DNA of 64,000 nucleotides from contig OX637805.1 in the NCBI GenBank assembly GCA_951802425.1, positions 1,054,001-1,118,000 on the forward strand, given 5' to 3'. Positions 34,080 through 46,202 of the stretch are shown here, piece by piece. The notes under the pieces are model-generated. The model had not been told where the DNA came from and did not search any database. It was given only the letters and a program-made list of their open reading frames with translations. The stretch comes from Clavaria fumosa. Lineage: Eukaryota; Basidiomycota; Agaricomycetes; Agaricales; Clavariaceae. The position numbers and the translations under genes were made by a program. Positions within the stretch are counted from its first letter, which is position 1. Each line of letters starts with the position of its first letter.

Positions 34080-37000
34080 GTGCCGAAGGCCTGGAATTTT
34101 ATTTTACAGTGCTATAGAATGCTGGACCTAGCTGTTGCCCCCTTTGATGGGCAGAAAAGGAACTTTCGTATGTTCCTCCAATCGCTTCGCCTCCAATTTA
34201 TGGTGAACCCTATTGTCTATGCCATGGACCTGGCAAAGGTCCTCTTTGCACTGAGCAAACTTGGAGATGGATTTGCTGCTGAATGGGCAAATGTGAAGGC
34301 AGAAGAGATCCTGGGTAATGGTGTGACCAGAACCTGGGTGGAGTTTGTGGAAGAGTTAAAGCAGGTGTTTGGTGACCCGAATGACTGAGCGACAGCCCTC
34401 GCAGATATCGCAGGGTTGAAACAGGGCTCCATGACAGCCCCAGAATTCTTTACGAGGATCGAAACACTGTTCCGCCAGGTGGGAATGACTGAGGTGGCCA
34501 ATTCAGATGTCCTGGTCCATTGGCTGGAGCTGAACCTGAGTAGGAGGTTGGTGGAGAGAATCTATGGTGTCTCCCCGATGCCAGAGACATATGGAAGATG
34601 GAAAGTGCTGGCAGAAAGACTTGATGCCCAGCAAAGGTGACTCGATGCGATAGTTGCGGAACGAGACCCACGACCCACCATGACCTTTCCACAACCTCTC
34701 GCAACCCCTCCACAGTGTACTCCAGATGTAACCATGGGCCGAGGTTGGGCCCCTGCTGAGAGACGTTGTTTCCGATGCCACCAGACAGGGCATGCTGTCC
34801 ATTTCTGCCCCCTGCCTGACATGCATCTGCAGGTCCCAAGAGCCTGAACCTGTGGAGTGCCAGGTACCCCCCAAACAATGGAGGATTACCAGAGAGAGAT
34901 TGCGTTGCTCCAAGCAAAACTGGAGCCACTTGAGAGAGAAAGGAGGACTCTGGCTGGAGAGAAGAGTCGTTCCAACCCCCATTCCGTCCCTGTGCCCACA
35001 GCAAGTATACCGAAGTATACTATCTTGCAGCGGAGACATACCCGAATTAGGGCTGAGGTGAAAGAGGAAGTGAGACTGGCAGAGTGCTCCAAGGTGCAGC
35101 CAGAGGTGGAGAAACGTGTGCCATGAGAGCTAGCCATCCAGGTGCACTTGGAGGCCCTCAGCACTGGCAAGTGGGCTATGACGAAGGCCCTTGTCGACTC
35201 AGGATGCACCAACTGTTTCATGGATTTGGAGTGGGTGAAAAGAGTGGGCCTGGAGCCATCTCCCTTGCTGAACCCAATCACGATGTACAACGTGGATGGG
35301 TCACAGAACAGAGAGGGTAAAATCTGGTTTGGAATTGAGCTGCTGGTGAAGGTGGGCGACCATTGTGAATGGGTCCATTTCCTGCTGGGAAAGATCCAAT
35401 CCCACAAGGCCATCCTTGGGCATGACTGGCTCAAGTGACATAACCCTGACATTGACTGGAAGAAGGCAGAGCTGAGCCTTACCCGTTGCCCCACACAGTG
35501 CTCTCCGTCCCCTCGAGCCCCTGCACCCCTGAAAATGAGTACCCTCGCATCTGCGAGTATTCTGGACACCCGTTTTCCCAACTCTGGCCCCACCCCTGAT
35601 TGGCCCAGCCGCTACCCTTTGGTTTTTAGTGAAGCGAAGTGGGATGAGCTTCCCCACTCCTGACCGGACTTCAATATTAAAATTGAGTTCAAAAAGGACC
35701 CTGAGCACCTCTCCTCCAAGCTATACTCACTGACACAGCAGGAGATGGTGGAGATGAACCATTGGGTGGATGAGCAGCTCGCTTCTGGATGAATCCAGCC
35801 CTCAAAATCCCTGTATGCCAGCCCCTTCTTCTTCAAACATGAGAAGGACAAGCTGCGGCCAATTATTGACTACTCGAGGCTGAATGCACACCTGGTCAAG
35901 GACAAGTACCCCCTTCCCCACATCTGAGACACAGTGGATGTGCTTAAGGGAGCATTGATCTACTCTAAGATTGATGCAAAGGGAGGTTTCCCATCCATGC
36001 AGGTCTGGCCAGAGCACCAGCACCGCTGTGCCTTCTTGACACCTCATGGACTCTTTGAACCTGCAGTTATGTGGTTTGGACTACAGAATGCCCCTGCTAC
36101 CTTCCAATGCTTCATGAACCACATGTTGAGGGAGGAGATTGCAGGGGGACATGTGAGGGCCTATGTGGATGATGTCATTGTGTTTGCAGAGGACTTGGCT
36201 ACACACTGGTACTGGATGGATCGAGTCTTGAGGAAGTTTGGAGAGAATGGGTTGTGTCTCAAACTCAGTAAATGTGAGTTTGAGAAGAGTGAGATCATCT
36301 TCCTGGGGATGAAGATCTCTCACAACCAGCTAGAGCATGACCAGCCAAGGGTGCAGCAGTCCAAGATTGGCCATGTCCTAGGAATGTGAAGGATGTCCAC
36401 AGGTTCAATGGGATGTTGAACTACCTCTGCCGGCACATCCCGAATCTTTCTGCCCGGGCAAAGCCACTCTTCCGGCTGACTGGGAATGTTCCATGGAAAT
36501 GGGAGGAGGAGGAGGAAGCAGCCTTCTGAGATCTCTGTCAGGCACTTGTATTGGCCCCAGTCTTGGCTCTGCCTCAGGACAAAGGGAGATGGAAGTAGAG
36601 ACAGATGCGAGTAACCTGGCGACTGGTGGAGTGCTCTCGCAGCAGCAGACAGATGGAACCTGGAGAGTTGTTGACTATATCTCCAAGGCCCTCACTGCAG
36701 CTGAGAAGAACTATGATGTGTATGACAAGGAGTTCTTAGCTGTGATTCGGGCACTTCGCGAGTGGTGGGCATACCTCATTGGAGTGGATGAGACGATTGA
36801 GATCTGGACAGACCATGCGAACCTCCAGTACTTCCGGAAGCCCCAGAAGTTGAAACCAAGACAGGTCCATTGGGTTGGGGAGCTCCAGTGCTTTGACTTT
36901 GAGATAAAGTATCGCACTGGCAAGTCAAACACAAAGGCAGACACACTCTCCCGGAGACCAGACTATGGAGAGATGGTGGAGGAGGATGCACCGGTGCAGG

Positions 37001-38475
37001 TTTTCCTGGAAACGGAAGACTGTGTGTCATTCACATCAGAAATGGAGACGCTACTCCAGAAAAATAGTGCGGTACACATACAGAAGCCGGAGGAGCTTGA
37101 TGATGAGTGGACGCGAGATTGTGCTGGACTCTGGCGAAAGGGGATAGTCACTTGGGTCCCCCTAGGAGCTCGTGAGGCCATCCTTGAGTTTGAGCATGAC
37201 CTCCCTGCTGCTGGACACCCTGGGCCCCGGAAGTTGAGAGCAGCACTAGTGAAGGGTTATTGGTGGCCGGACATGGTGAAAGATGCAGATCGGTATGCCC
37301 AGGGGTGTGAGACCTGCCAGCGGACGAAGCCCGACCATACCAAGTGTGCTGCCCCACTGCACCCCCACCCTGTTCCTGATGGTCCCTGGTCAGTGATCTC
37401 ATGGGACATAGTCAGTCCCCTCCCCCTCTCCCATGGACATAATGCCATCCTTGTCATCATTGACAAGTTCACAAAATGGACACTGCTCGAGGCGATCGGA
37501 CTTGACCTCACAGGACTTGGAGCAGTGCGTCTCCTCTGAGATTGAGTGTTTCAGGACCATGGAGTCCCTCATAAGGTCGTGAGTGACCAAGGCTCCCAGT
37601 TTGTGTCTCGGTTCATGAAGGAGTTCTACTCTATGATCCAAGTAAAGGCAAACCCAAGTATGGCCTTCCACCCACAGACTGATGGGCAGATGGAGCGGGC
37701 GAATCAGGAGATGGAGATCTATCTCTGGGCCTATGTGGACCACCTCCAGGACAATTGGGCCGAGTGGTTGTCGACTGCTGAGTTTGCTCTTAACAATCGT
37801 GAGCACTCCGCAACAGGACAGACACCTTTCTTCCTCGATTATGGATGACACCCTTGGAATGGGGGACTCTGCCCACCTTCTGAGGTGAACCTGGTGGCGG
37901 ACGAGTGGATGGCTAAGCTCACGGAGTCCCGAAGAGCAGCCAAGGAGGCGATGGAGAAAGCAGCGGCAGTGATGAAGAAGAGCTATGATAAGGGGAAACA
38001 CCTGAGTTGGGAGTACTCTGAGGGAGATCTGGTCTGGCTGGATACTAGAAACCTGAAGATGGACCAGCCCTCTAAAAAGCTTGACAACAAGAGAGCAGGC
38101 CCCTTCGCAGTTGAGGAGAAGGTGGGACCTGCTGGGTATCGCCTCAAGCTCCCTCGGGCCTGGTGCATCCATCGGGTCTTCAACGAGTTGCTGTTGATGC
38201 CATACCATCCCCCTTCCTTCCCTTCCCAGAATCTACCTCCCCCTCCACCCCCTACAATTGAAGATGACCACCTGGAGTACGATGTGGAGGCAATCCTTGA
38301 TGTCAAGAAGGTGGGGTGTGGGGTGAAGTACTTGGTGAAGTGGTTGGGATACCCAGTGGAGGAAAACACTTGGGAGCCCCATAGGAACCTCACCAACATA
38401 GTGCTGCTGCTCCGGGACTTCTTCCTTGCCCACCCTGACAAGGCCAAGCTAGCTGGTCGAGACGCCCAGCCTTAA
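34080..38475 (+). pseudogene. Element A gag-pol, inactivated
   Basis: Reading across frame breaks, the order is: gag (34111-34640, LAVAPFDGQKRNFRMFLQSL), zinc knuckle C-x2-C-x4-H-x4-C (about 34763-34806), protease (ALVDSGCTNCFMD near 35190), RT with the catalytic AYVDDVIVFA near 36160, RNase H (EVETDASNLATGGVLS, from 36592), integrase with an HHCC zinc part (about 37195-37330) and DDE core (SWDIVSPLP, VVSDQGSQF), and a chromodomain (YDVEAILDVKKVG to NTWEPHRNL, 38278-38400). Stops occur at 34386, 34638, 35436, 35661, 35790, 35925, 37537, 37543 and 37846, most where element B has Arg. There is also a frame change near 36390. No functional product is possible. Confidence 0.92.
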
Positions 38476-38486
38476 GAGGGGGGTGA

Positions 38487-38774
38487 TGTTAGGATTGCTT
38501 ACCTAAGCCATCCCAAAAGGAGGAGTTGTGGAGAAATTAGAGAAGATTGTTGGAAGGTCACATGACCTGTGGTGGAGGATTACATAATCGGGAGATCACA
38601 TGACTTGGGCCTGGGCGCGTCACGTGATCCGAGAGGTCCGAGCATGGGAACACCAGCAAATGCCGAAGCGTTCGCTATATATACTACATCTTTTCCATTC
38701 TTGTACCCTTTTCCCCTTATCTTAGTATTGTTGTCATGACCTTATGCTTAAGTTGTGTGAGACCCAGTCTGATA
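38487..38774 (+). repeat. 3' LTR of element A
   Basis: This 288-bp partner of the 5' LTR starts TGTTAGGATTGC after the polypurine tract and ends ...GTCTGATA directly before the ATAGG duplication. Confidence 0.92.
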
Positions 38775-39539
38775 ATAGGTGAGGTCGTGAAGATGACCTG
38801 TCATGGGTCACAACCTAGTTAAATAAGTATATATGTAACTATAACTATGGGGAGATTCTCAGATCATAACTAATGTAGTTATAGTCAACTGAAGCAAGGA
38901 AGAGAAACATATTTGAAGTAATACTACAGCTGACCGTTGGTGGTGCATTTGAGCATTAAGGTTGCAAGGTCATAAAAGCAGTCATGTGGGTGACGCTAGT
39001 GATGCAGGTGACCTTTGGGCAGGAGGTCACGTGGGTAACGCAGGTGATGCGGGTAATGGCCGTAATGCTGGTAACGTATTAGCACTGGTAGTGGTAGCAC
39101 CAGGGGTGCTGCATGGCAAGTCATGTGTTGGCTGAAGAAAATGTGCAACAGCATGTTGCGTGTTGAGATGGTGGGTTTGGACGAAGTATACACATGGGGT
39201 GAGGTGGAGAGAGGCATCACGGGTATGGTATGGTGGTCATGAGTGTCATGTGAATGCAGGGGAGGTTGGAGAGGCTCCCAGAAGGGGAGGTTCTGGAAGT
39301 GTGTAGAGGAGCTCACAAGGTTGTAGAGGGCCATTGGGAGGTTTGCAGGTGTTGGTAAAGTTGGCTCGGGCAAGGGAAAAATGAATGGGTCCTGACACCC
39401 TTGTGTTGTCTTGCTGTCTCTTGTCCCCTCCTGCTGTGCCCACACTCCTTTCTGTCAACATGGCCTGCATGCAGAATTCCTGCCCACTGTCAGAATTGCC
39501 ACTATGCCCCTCCTTGCTGTTGCTGATACTTGTATTTAG

Positions 39540-41276
39540 GTGGAATTGACCTACTCTTGACACTCAGGTCTCTCTTTGCCATCATCCTCAGAGACTGTCA
39601 GCCTGCTCAGCCTGAGCAGCTGTGGATGCAATTCAGGGAGTTTGTATGTGATGATCTGAGGCATACCCTTAGGAGACTTGGCAGGGATAACCCTACTGAA
39701 GAGGATGCCTTTGATTATGGTCTCCACCTCATTGACATTTTGCTGCACTCCAGCAACAAGTCTCTCTCAGACTATCCTCCCATGCCCCTCCCCCACATGG
39801 ACTGGCAGCACTTGGTGGGCAATAGGCTCATTGCAGAGCATAGTGATTATGATGTGGTCCATGAGCAGAGCTTGGCAGACCAGCAGATTCCCATGCTCAA
39901 TGAGGAGCAAAGGCATGCATTCAATCAGATCATGGATGCAGTCACCTCCAAGTCTGGACATTGCTTCTTCCTTAATGGCCCTGGTGGAACTGGCAAAACT
40001 TTTGTTTACAACACTCTGTCATGCATTGAGAGCCCAGGGGAAGATTTTGATTTGTGTGGCCTCCTCTAGAATTGCAGCTTTGCTTCTAAAGGGTGGAAGG
40101 ACTTCCCATTCCAGGTTCAAGATTCCACTTCAGGTTCATGAATCCTCTACCTGTGCAATCAGGAGGAATAGTATGGAGGCAGAGCTTTTCCAGGCAGCTC
40201 ACTTAATCATCTGGGATGAGGTGCCCATGCAACATCATCATATTCCAGAGGCTGTCAATAACACTCTGCAGGACATTAGGGCCTGTGACAGGTTATTTGG
40301 AGGTCTCACTGTGGTCTTTGGTGGTGATTTCCAGCAGACTCTGCCAGTCATTGTGAGAGGTTCCATGCCTCAAATTGTGAGTGCTTGCATTCAAAGGTCT
40401 ACCTTCTGGAGGCAGCTCTCCATCCTCACCCTCAAGAGGAACATGAGGGTGGGCTTGGATGCTGCTGAGCAAGACTTTGCTCAGTGGCAACTGGATGTAG
40501 GACATGGGAAACACACTATACAGATGACAATGCCACCCTCCCTGACTCTTTCCACTGTGCAGAGAACAGCCTGCAGTCCTTGGTGCACTCCACATACCCT
40601 GAAATTGATCAGCTCCCCCACCCTCCTGACAACTACTTGTGTGAGAGGATGCTGCTCACTGCCAGAAATGAGGATGTACACAGGATCAATGCTCATGTCC
40701 TGCAGAGCTTTCCTGGAGATGCAGAAACATTTATCAGTGCTGACTCTATTGAATCAAGAGGTGATGTGCAGGACACAATCCTATACCCTGTCAAGCACCT
40801 CAATGCCATCAATGCTTCTGGGCTTCCCTTGGCTGAATTGACTCTGAAGCTTGGCTGTCCTTTAATGATCTTGAGGAACCTCAATCCTGGCCAAGGGGTG
40901 TGCAATGGGACCAGAGGGATCTTGACCAAGATGACCAGGAGAGTGCTTGAGGTCAGACTTTTGAGTGGGGACAATGCTGGGCAGTGCATCCTTATACCTT
41001 GCATTACTCTCTCTCCATCAGACCTCCAGCTCCCATTTCAGCTTCGTCAGTCACTTCCCTGTCTGTGTTGCCTTTGCCATGACCATTAACAAGTCTCAAG
41101 GGCAATCAGTGAAGCATGTTGGATTGGCTCTGCAGACTCCTGTCTTCACTCATGGACAGTTTTATGTGGCAGTATCAAGGGTGACATCAGTGAATAGGAT
41201 TAAAGCCATTTGGACTCATACTTCCCTTCAGCCTGTGACCAAGAACATTGTATATACTGAAGTATTGTTGGACTGA
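39540..41276 (+). pseudogene. Pif1-type helicase remnant, probably from a Helitron
   Basis: The sequence encodes a Pif1 family helicase of the kind carried by Helitrons: EEQRHAFNQIMDAV, Walker A FLNGPGGTGKTF, ASSRIAALLLKGGRTSHSRFK, Walker B LIIWDEVPM, VFGGDFQQTLPVI, LTLKRNMRV, and near the end [13 protein letters not shown] and [12 protein letters not shown]. Frames break near 40015, 40490 and 41040. No Rep (HUH) domain is seen upstream, where R1 copy 1 has inserted. No TC...CTRR ends were found. It is dead and truncated; the Helitron assignment is inferred from the helicase type. Confidence 0.85.
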
Positions 41277-41975
41277 CAGCCATGTCTTTCTCTTTCTTTT
41301 TAAAATACTCAAGTGCACACATGGATTGCATTGTCCAAGAATGCTAAAGTACAAAAAACCATATTCAGATCTCAAGAACCAGTGTAAAAATGATGGTAAT
41401 GGTGAGTGAGAGGTATGAATGGGTTACATGGGTTATGTGGGTTATAAAGATTATGTGGGTTATAAGGTTATAAGGGTGATGAGGGTATGAGGGTTATGTG
41501 GGTAATGACATGAGGGTGTTAAGGATGATGAGTGTGATGAGAATTATGAAATTTATGACATTAGTTTTTGCAGTGATGTTCAGTTATGATACTTAAGACT
41601 ACAAAACTCAAGCACTAAAATATTCATATCTTAACAACCACTGAGCCAATCTTCACCAAATTTTCTGGATATCTCAACACCACTTAACTAACATTTCTCT
41701 TCCTCCTTGCAGTGTCTGCAAGGGTTTTGCTAGTCTCCTTATTAAAAGAGAACAACCCTGGGAAAGTGGTGGCAGTGTAGCAAGGGTTCTGCTGATGTTA
41801 GTCAGCTTTTCCTAGTATTTGGAATGGCACTAAATTATGGAAACCCTGCATCAGCAAAACCTGGGTTTTCTGCCAGATATGGCTAGCTATGGATAACTAT
41901 ATAGCACTATAGAGTAACCCATAGTAACCCATAGCAGTCCTAGCAAGGTCCCCCTCTTTACAGTGCTCCAGAGTG
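41277..41975. other. AT-rich spacer with GGGTTAT-type simple repeats
   Basis: At 41410-41530 the sequence repeats GGGTTAYRTGGG-like words. The rest has no recognised gene and may include the end of the Mutator-like element. Confidence 0.5.
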
Positions 41976-44900
41976 CTATAAAGCAATTTCAGGTGCAATT
42001 TCAGGTTTTGCTGATGTGTGGTGACAAGCTGTGGGGTAACAACTTATGTCACAATTAAACCTATTTCTGCTTGTGGGGTGGGATCCAAATGACAAGTTTT
42101 GGGTATGCCACTGGCAGGGCAAGAAGGGTGGTGGTGGGGGGCATGTTCTCATTGATATTGGTGATTGGCAGGACCATTCTTTGCAGGCACATGTTAGGGC
42201 CTGTCCCATCTTGTAAATAGCACCGTAAGTCGATTTGTTGGTGACTGATCCTGAGAACTTGCTAAGACCAATCAACTGTCAAGCACAATTGAGAATACTC
42301 AGTCCCAGAAGGTTGTGAAGACGTCTGACAAAGTGTAAGAATAGGAAAGGACAAGTTGTGAGAAAGGAGATGTCACCAAGAAGGTCACAAAGTTGACCAA
42401 TGAAGTGCAGAAGGGAAATAGATGAGTTTCAGAGAAACAGATATTGCTGAGAAGGTTGCAAAGTCAACCAACAAAGTGCAGAAGGGAAATAGATGAGTTT
42501 TGGAGAAACAGATATTGCTGAGAAGGTCGTGAAGTCAACCAACGAAGCATAAAGAAGGAAATAGACAAGGTGAAGGAAAGAGGTGTTGTTGAGAAGGTCA
42601 CAAGTAGTCGTGATGGCATTGAGAAGTGAGTTGAGAAGTGAGTTGGTGAAGGCAATGACTTTGCCAACTGATGGGAGAACCTGTGGGGTTCAAAGAATCA
42701 GTACCAAGATGAGGAAAAGGAAATACTTAGGGTGTGCGAGTTGTATGAGCATGGAGGATGAGTTTAGAAGAAAGCAGAATAGTCTTGGTGTTATTGAGGT
42801 CACCAAGTGAGACAAGACCTATCAACCACAATGGTCCCAAGCTCAAAGGGCATACTAGCCCTCAAGCTTAAACCAAAGTGTGTCAATATCAAGTCTAGAG
42901 TACCGTAAGTACATGCGAGACTTTATATACATGTGTATAGGAAGTATAACAGAAAAGGAAAAGTACAGAAGTTGCCAAGTGACAGAACTATAGTAGTATG
43001 GGGTATAACTAGTCATGGAGTGACCGTGCATGTGTTCTACTAAGGTCATGAGGTAAAGAATACATAGGTAAGGTTGCAAACCTGACCAGTCATGGGTTGC
43101 GACCTAGTTAAATAATCATATAGATAACTATAACTACAAAGAGATGCTCTGATCATAACTAGTGTAGTTATAGATGACTGGGGAGAAGAAAGGGAGCATA
43201 ATTTGAAGTAGTACACAGCTGACTGTCAGTGGTGCATTTTATCGTTAAAGTCGCGAGGTCATGCAAGTGGTCACGTGGATGACGGTAGTGATGCAGGTGA
43301 CCTTGGGCGGCAAGTCACGTGAGTAATGCTGGTAATGCAGGTAATGCTTGTAGCGCTGGTGGTGCCATGCGGCAAGTCACATGCCGGATGAAGGAAGTGT
43401 GCGAGGGCATATCACGCATTGATGTGGTGGGTTTGCACAATAGATACATGTGAGGGGAGGTGGAGGAAGTTGTCATGAGTATAGTGTGGTGGTCACAAGT
43501 ATTGTGATAAGCTGAGGGAGGTCTGGGAGGTGTTCGGAAGTGAATAGCGGGCTTTGGAAGGATACAGGGTGGTTCGCAAGGTGGTAAGGAGATGTTGGGA
43601 GACTTGTACAGTAGATGACAGTAGAGTTGAGTTGGGTAGGGGAAAAATGAATGGGTCCTGACAGTGCATAACCAGTTTTGCCTTCTTCCTACTCCTTTCA
43701 CCACCACCATAGGGTTCAATATGCATTTTGCGCTTGGTCTTCAGTCTAACACCCATAACAGCAGCTGTCTCTGGCCACAAATTCTGGTTGGGGGCAACAG
43801 GAACCTTCTTTGGCAGTGGTAGTGCCTGGTCAAGCCCTGCCTCCAGATCAAACAATGCTGGTGTCGGCTGAGCAAGAAGGGTTTGATTGCTGTGGGAGGC
43901 GACACTTAGCATTTTGTGAGTGATCTGAGCAATGTTGTGGGTGTTGTGGGAATGCGCATTGATATTGATGTCCAAAAGTGGAGTGTTCAAGACAGGAGGT
44001 GATCAAGCTGGAGCCGCTGCATCGGGTGCCATTGGGAATGGAATAATGGTGCAGGCTGAGGGGAAATGGAGCTGGGTTGTGATGATGTGTTTACAGAAGG
44101 AGAGTAAAGGGAAGCTAGGACAATCACAACTGCTGGAATCAAGATGAACATTATATGAAAGCTGAGGGTCTGATTGTGAGTGAACATGATAATGGCCATT
44201 GTTGAGATGTTCTATATCCAATTTGGGAATTTTTTGACCACCTTCTTCCAATTCAGTCCAGCGCTGATTCTCTAAGTCAGGGCTGTCAAAGCCTAAGGCC
44301 TGCTGATGGTGCTTGGCAATGAAACAAGGCATTGCCTTCTGTATAAGGGTATGGAGCAGGTGATCAACACGCCGATTACGCTTTCCCTGTCGAAATTTTC
44401 CCTTCAGAAGATGGTGCCAACTAAAACAACTGTAATTCAATGCTGGCTCTGGGAGGACAAACCGAGTGACCTATGCCTCAACTAACATATTTGTATCACT
44501 CAGCTCAAGGACAGACCAATCTTTCCAGATTACTGCAGACCACAAATCCTGCTCTGCCCACCACTCCATTTCAAGATACTGGATGACAGATGCTGGTGCA
44601 AGGGCTTTGATGCATTCCCACTGTCTGTCAAATATTTCCTGATCAGTAATGTGGACCCATGCCTTAAGAAGTGACCATAATTCCAGATGGTGTGATGTTA
44701 TGAAATATTGTTGCCATGTGTGCGGCAAGTGCCACCAACACAAAAGAAGCTGGGATTCTGGATAAATGAGCCTGATGGAATTCATTTGGGCATGATCCTT
44801 GTCTGACATAATCTATTTCGGTTTGATATTTCCATTTCTGGCCCTGACTGTCTGAAGAAAGAAGGTGAGCATCTCTTGCTGTGCATTTGATGCAATCATC

Positions 44901-45968
44901 CAGGCAATCGGCATGCCTGCATGACTCATTAGGCAAGAAAATGTTGGATTGCTTACTGTGGCCCCAAAGGTCTCATACAATCAATGTAAATAGACTCACA
45001 CCCTCATAATGAGTGGTGTTGTGGGTTGCATCAATTCCCATGAAGGCATTTCCAATTTTTTGGAACATTTCATGCTGATACTCAGTCTGTATTATCATAA
45101 CAAAAGTGTTGTTTGCAAGGGATGAACCTTCCAGAGGCAGATCACAGCTCATTTTGAATGCGAGCATCGCCTTTTCCTCTTGGAGACAGGCTGCCCAAAG
45201 AACGATCAAGGCACTGTCATCTTGGTGCAGCTGAATTTCACACATTTCCATCTCTCTCTATAAAGTTCAAGTTGTAGGTCAGGAGGATGACAAATATTAA
45301 TATTAAGCACACATTCCACTTACCTGGATCCATCGGACATCACATGCTCTGACAAACTCATCCTGGGTTGTGGATCCAGTTTGGGGTGAGTCCTCCTCAT
45401 GGACAATCTCAATCTGTGGAAGGAGTGAGCCTGTCACTGCTAATTTGACAGTAGATCTACTTACGATGCGATCATTGTGCACACCCAATTGCAGTAATTC
45501 CTTGATCTGGGCCTTAGCCTCCCCTGAAAGGCATGTGAACTTGAGGTTATCATTGCCGATCATGTGTGTGTGTTCTTGCTTGTACATGCCGAGGACTTCA
45601 GCGGTACCAGGATAAATCTTCACCGTGAGACAGCATGGACAACCCGACTGCTTGGATGGCATGTTCCTGTTCCATTCTGGATGCTTAAGAGTATATTTGG
45701 GCAAGGACCCTGCTCCTTGCCGAGCACAGACGAACTCATGTTGCTCCTGCCAAGGACAGTCCGGACTGGCCCTGTGAATGTTCTTCCAAATCAATTCCAT
45801 TCCCTTCTCACATTGTTCTTTTTTTAGCCAGACATCAAAATGTTCCCACATGGGCCAGCATAGGGTGTAACCGAGGGTGCAATCAGAGGCAAGACTTCCA
45901 CGGCTGGTAGGGTGAGATGCAAATGCAACTTTAGGTTGGTAGTGGGAGAACATTGGTGTCGAGCACAA
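41976..45968 (-). pseudogene. Mutator-like (MULE) transposase, split by R1 copy 2
   Basis: On the minus strand, in order: an N-terminal Cys/His region (FDVWLKKEQ, CPCCLTVKIYPG), the MULE core with the first catalytic Asp in FMGIDATHNTTHYEG, a second Asp in MSDKDHAQM followed by LLLCWWHLPHTW, and a SWIM zinc finger CDCPSFPLLSFCKHI (about 44110-44065). Several introns are likely. A TAG stop interrupts the core just before IMSDKD near 44818 and further frame breaks occur, so it is inactive. R1 copy 2 (42192-43663) splits the 3' part; the continuation at 42191-41976 reads CACKEWSCQSPISMRTC. No terminal inverted repeats were found. Confidence 0.8.
42192..43663 (+). mobile_element. LTR-like repeat R1, copy 2, uninterrupted
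   Basis: This 1472-bp copy begins TGTTAGGGCCTGTCCCATC and ends GGGTCCTGACA. It is inserted in the MULE transposase. The flanking pentamers are GCACA (left) and GTGCA (right), which differ at two adjacent bases. No coding potential is seen. Confidence 0.82.
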
Positions 45969-46202
45969 GCAGAATGCTCAACACACCATGCATGCTGCCT
46001 CCCATAAATTGAATCCACATAAATAATTTAATTAATTATAAGTGAATATATTTAATTAATTGGCTGTTTGCGCTGTTTGCGCAGCAGCACGGCAGCCAAT
46101 GCCGTGCTTACATAATGTACCCACCCAAAAAAGGAAGTCTACTGAAAGTCAAAACCTGCCAACGTACAAGTTGCGTCCAACTCTGACTTGATACGTCGTA
46201 CA

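Larger units (their letters stand above)
33262..38774 (+). mobile_element. Chromodomain Ty3/gypsy retrotransposon, element A
   Basis: The element is flanked by a perfect 5-bp duplication, ATAGG at 33257-33261 and 38775-38779. Its 288-bp LTRs begin TGTTAGGATTGC and end CAGTCTGATA. A polypurine tract (AAGAGGGGGG) lies just before the 3' LTR. Gag, protease, RT, RNase H, integrase and a C-terminal chromodomain occur in the order typical of chromoviruses. Many stop codons make it defective. Chromodomain elements target integration to marked chromatin, which fits the nested island. Confidence 0.93.
32469..39397 (+). mobile_element. LTR-like repeat R1, copy 1, split by gypsy element A
   Basis: R1 starts TGTTAGGGCCTGTCCCATC and ends GGGTCCTGACA. 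Leaving out element A (33262-38774) and one copy of its 5-bp duplication, it is about 1411 bp. It is flanked by a perfect 5-bp duplication, CCCTT at 32464-32468 and 39398-39402. The two parts align in order with the uninterrupted copy at 42192-43663. It has no coding region, so it is either a long solo LTR or a non-autonomous element. Confidence 0.85.
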
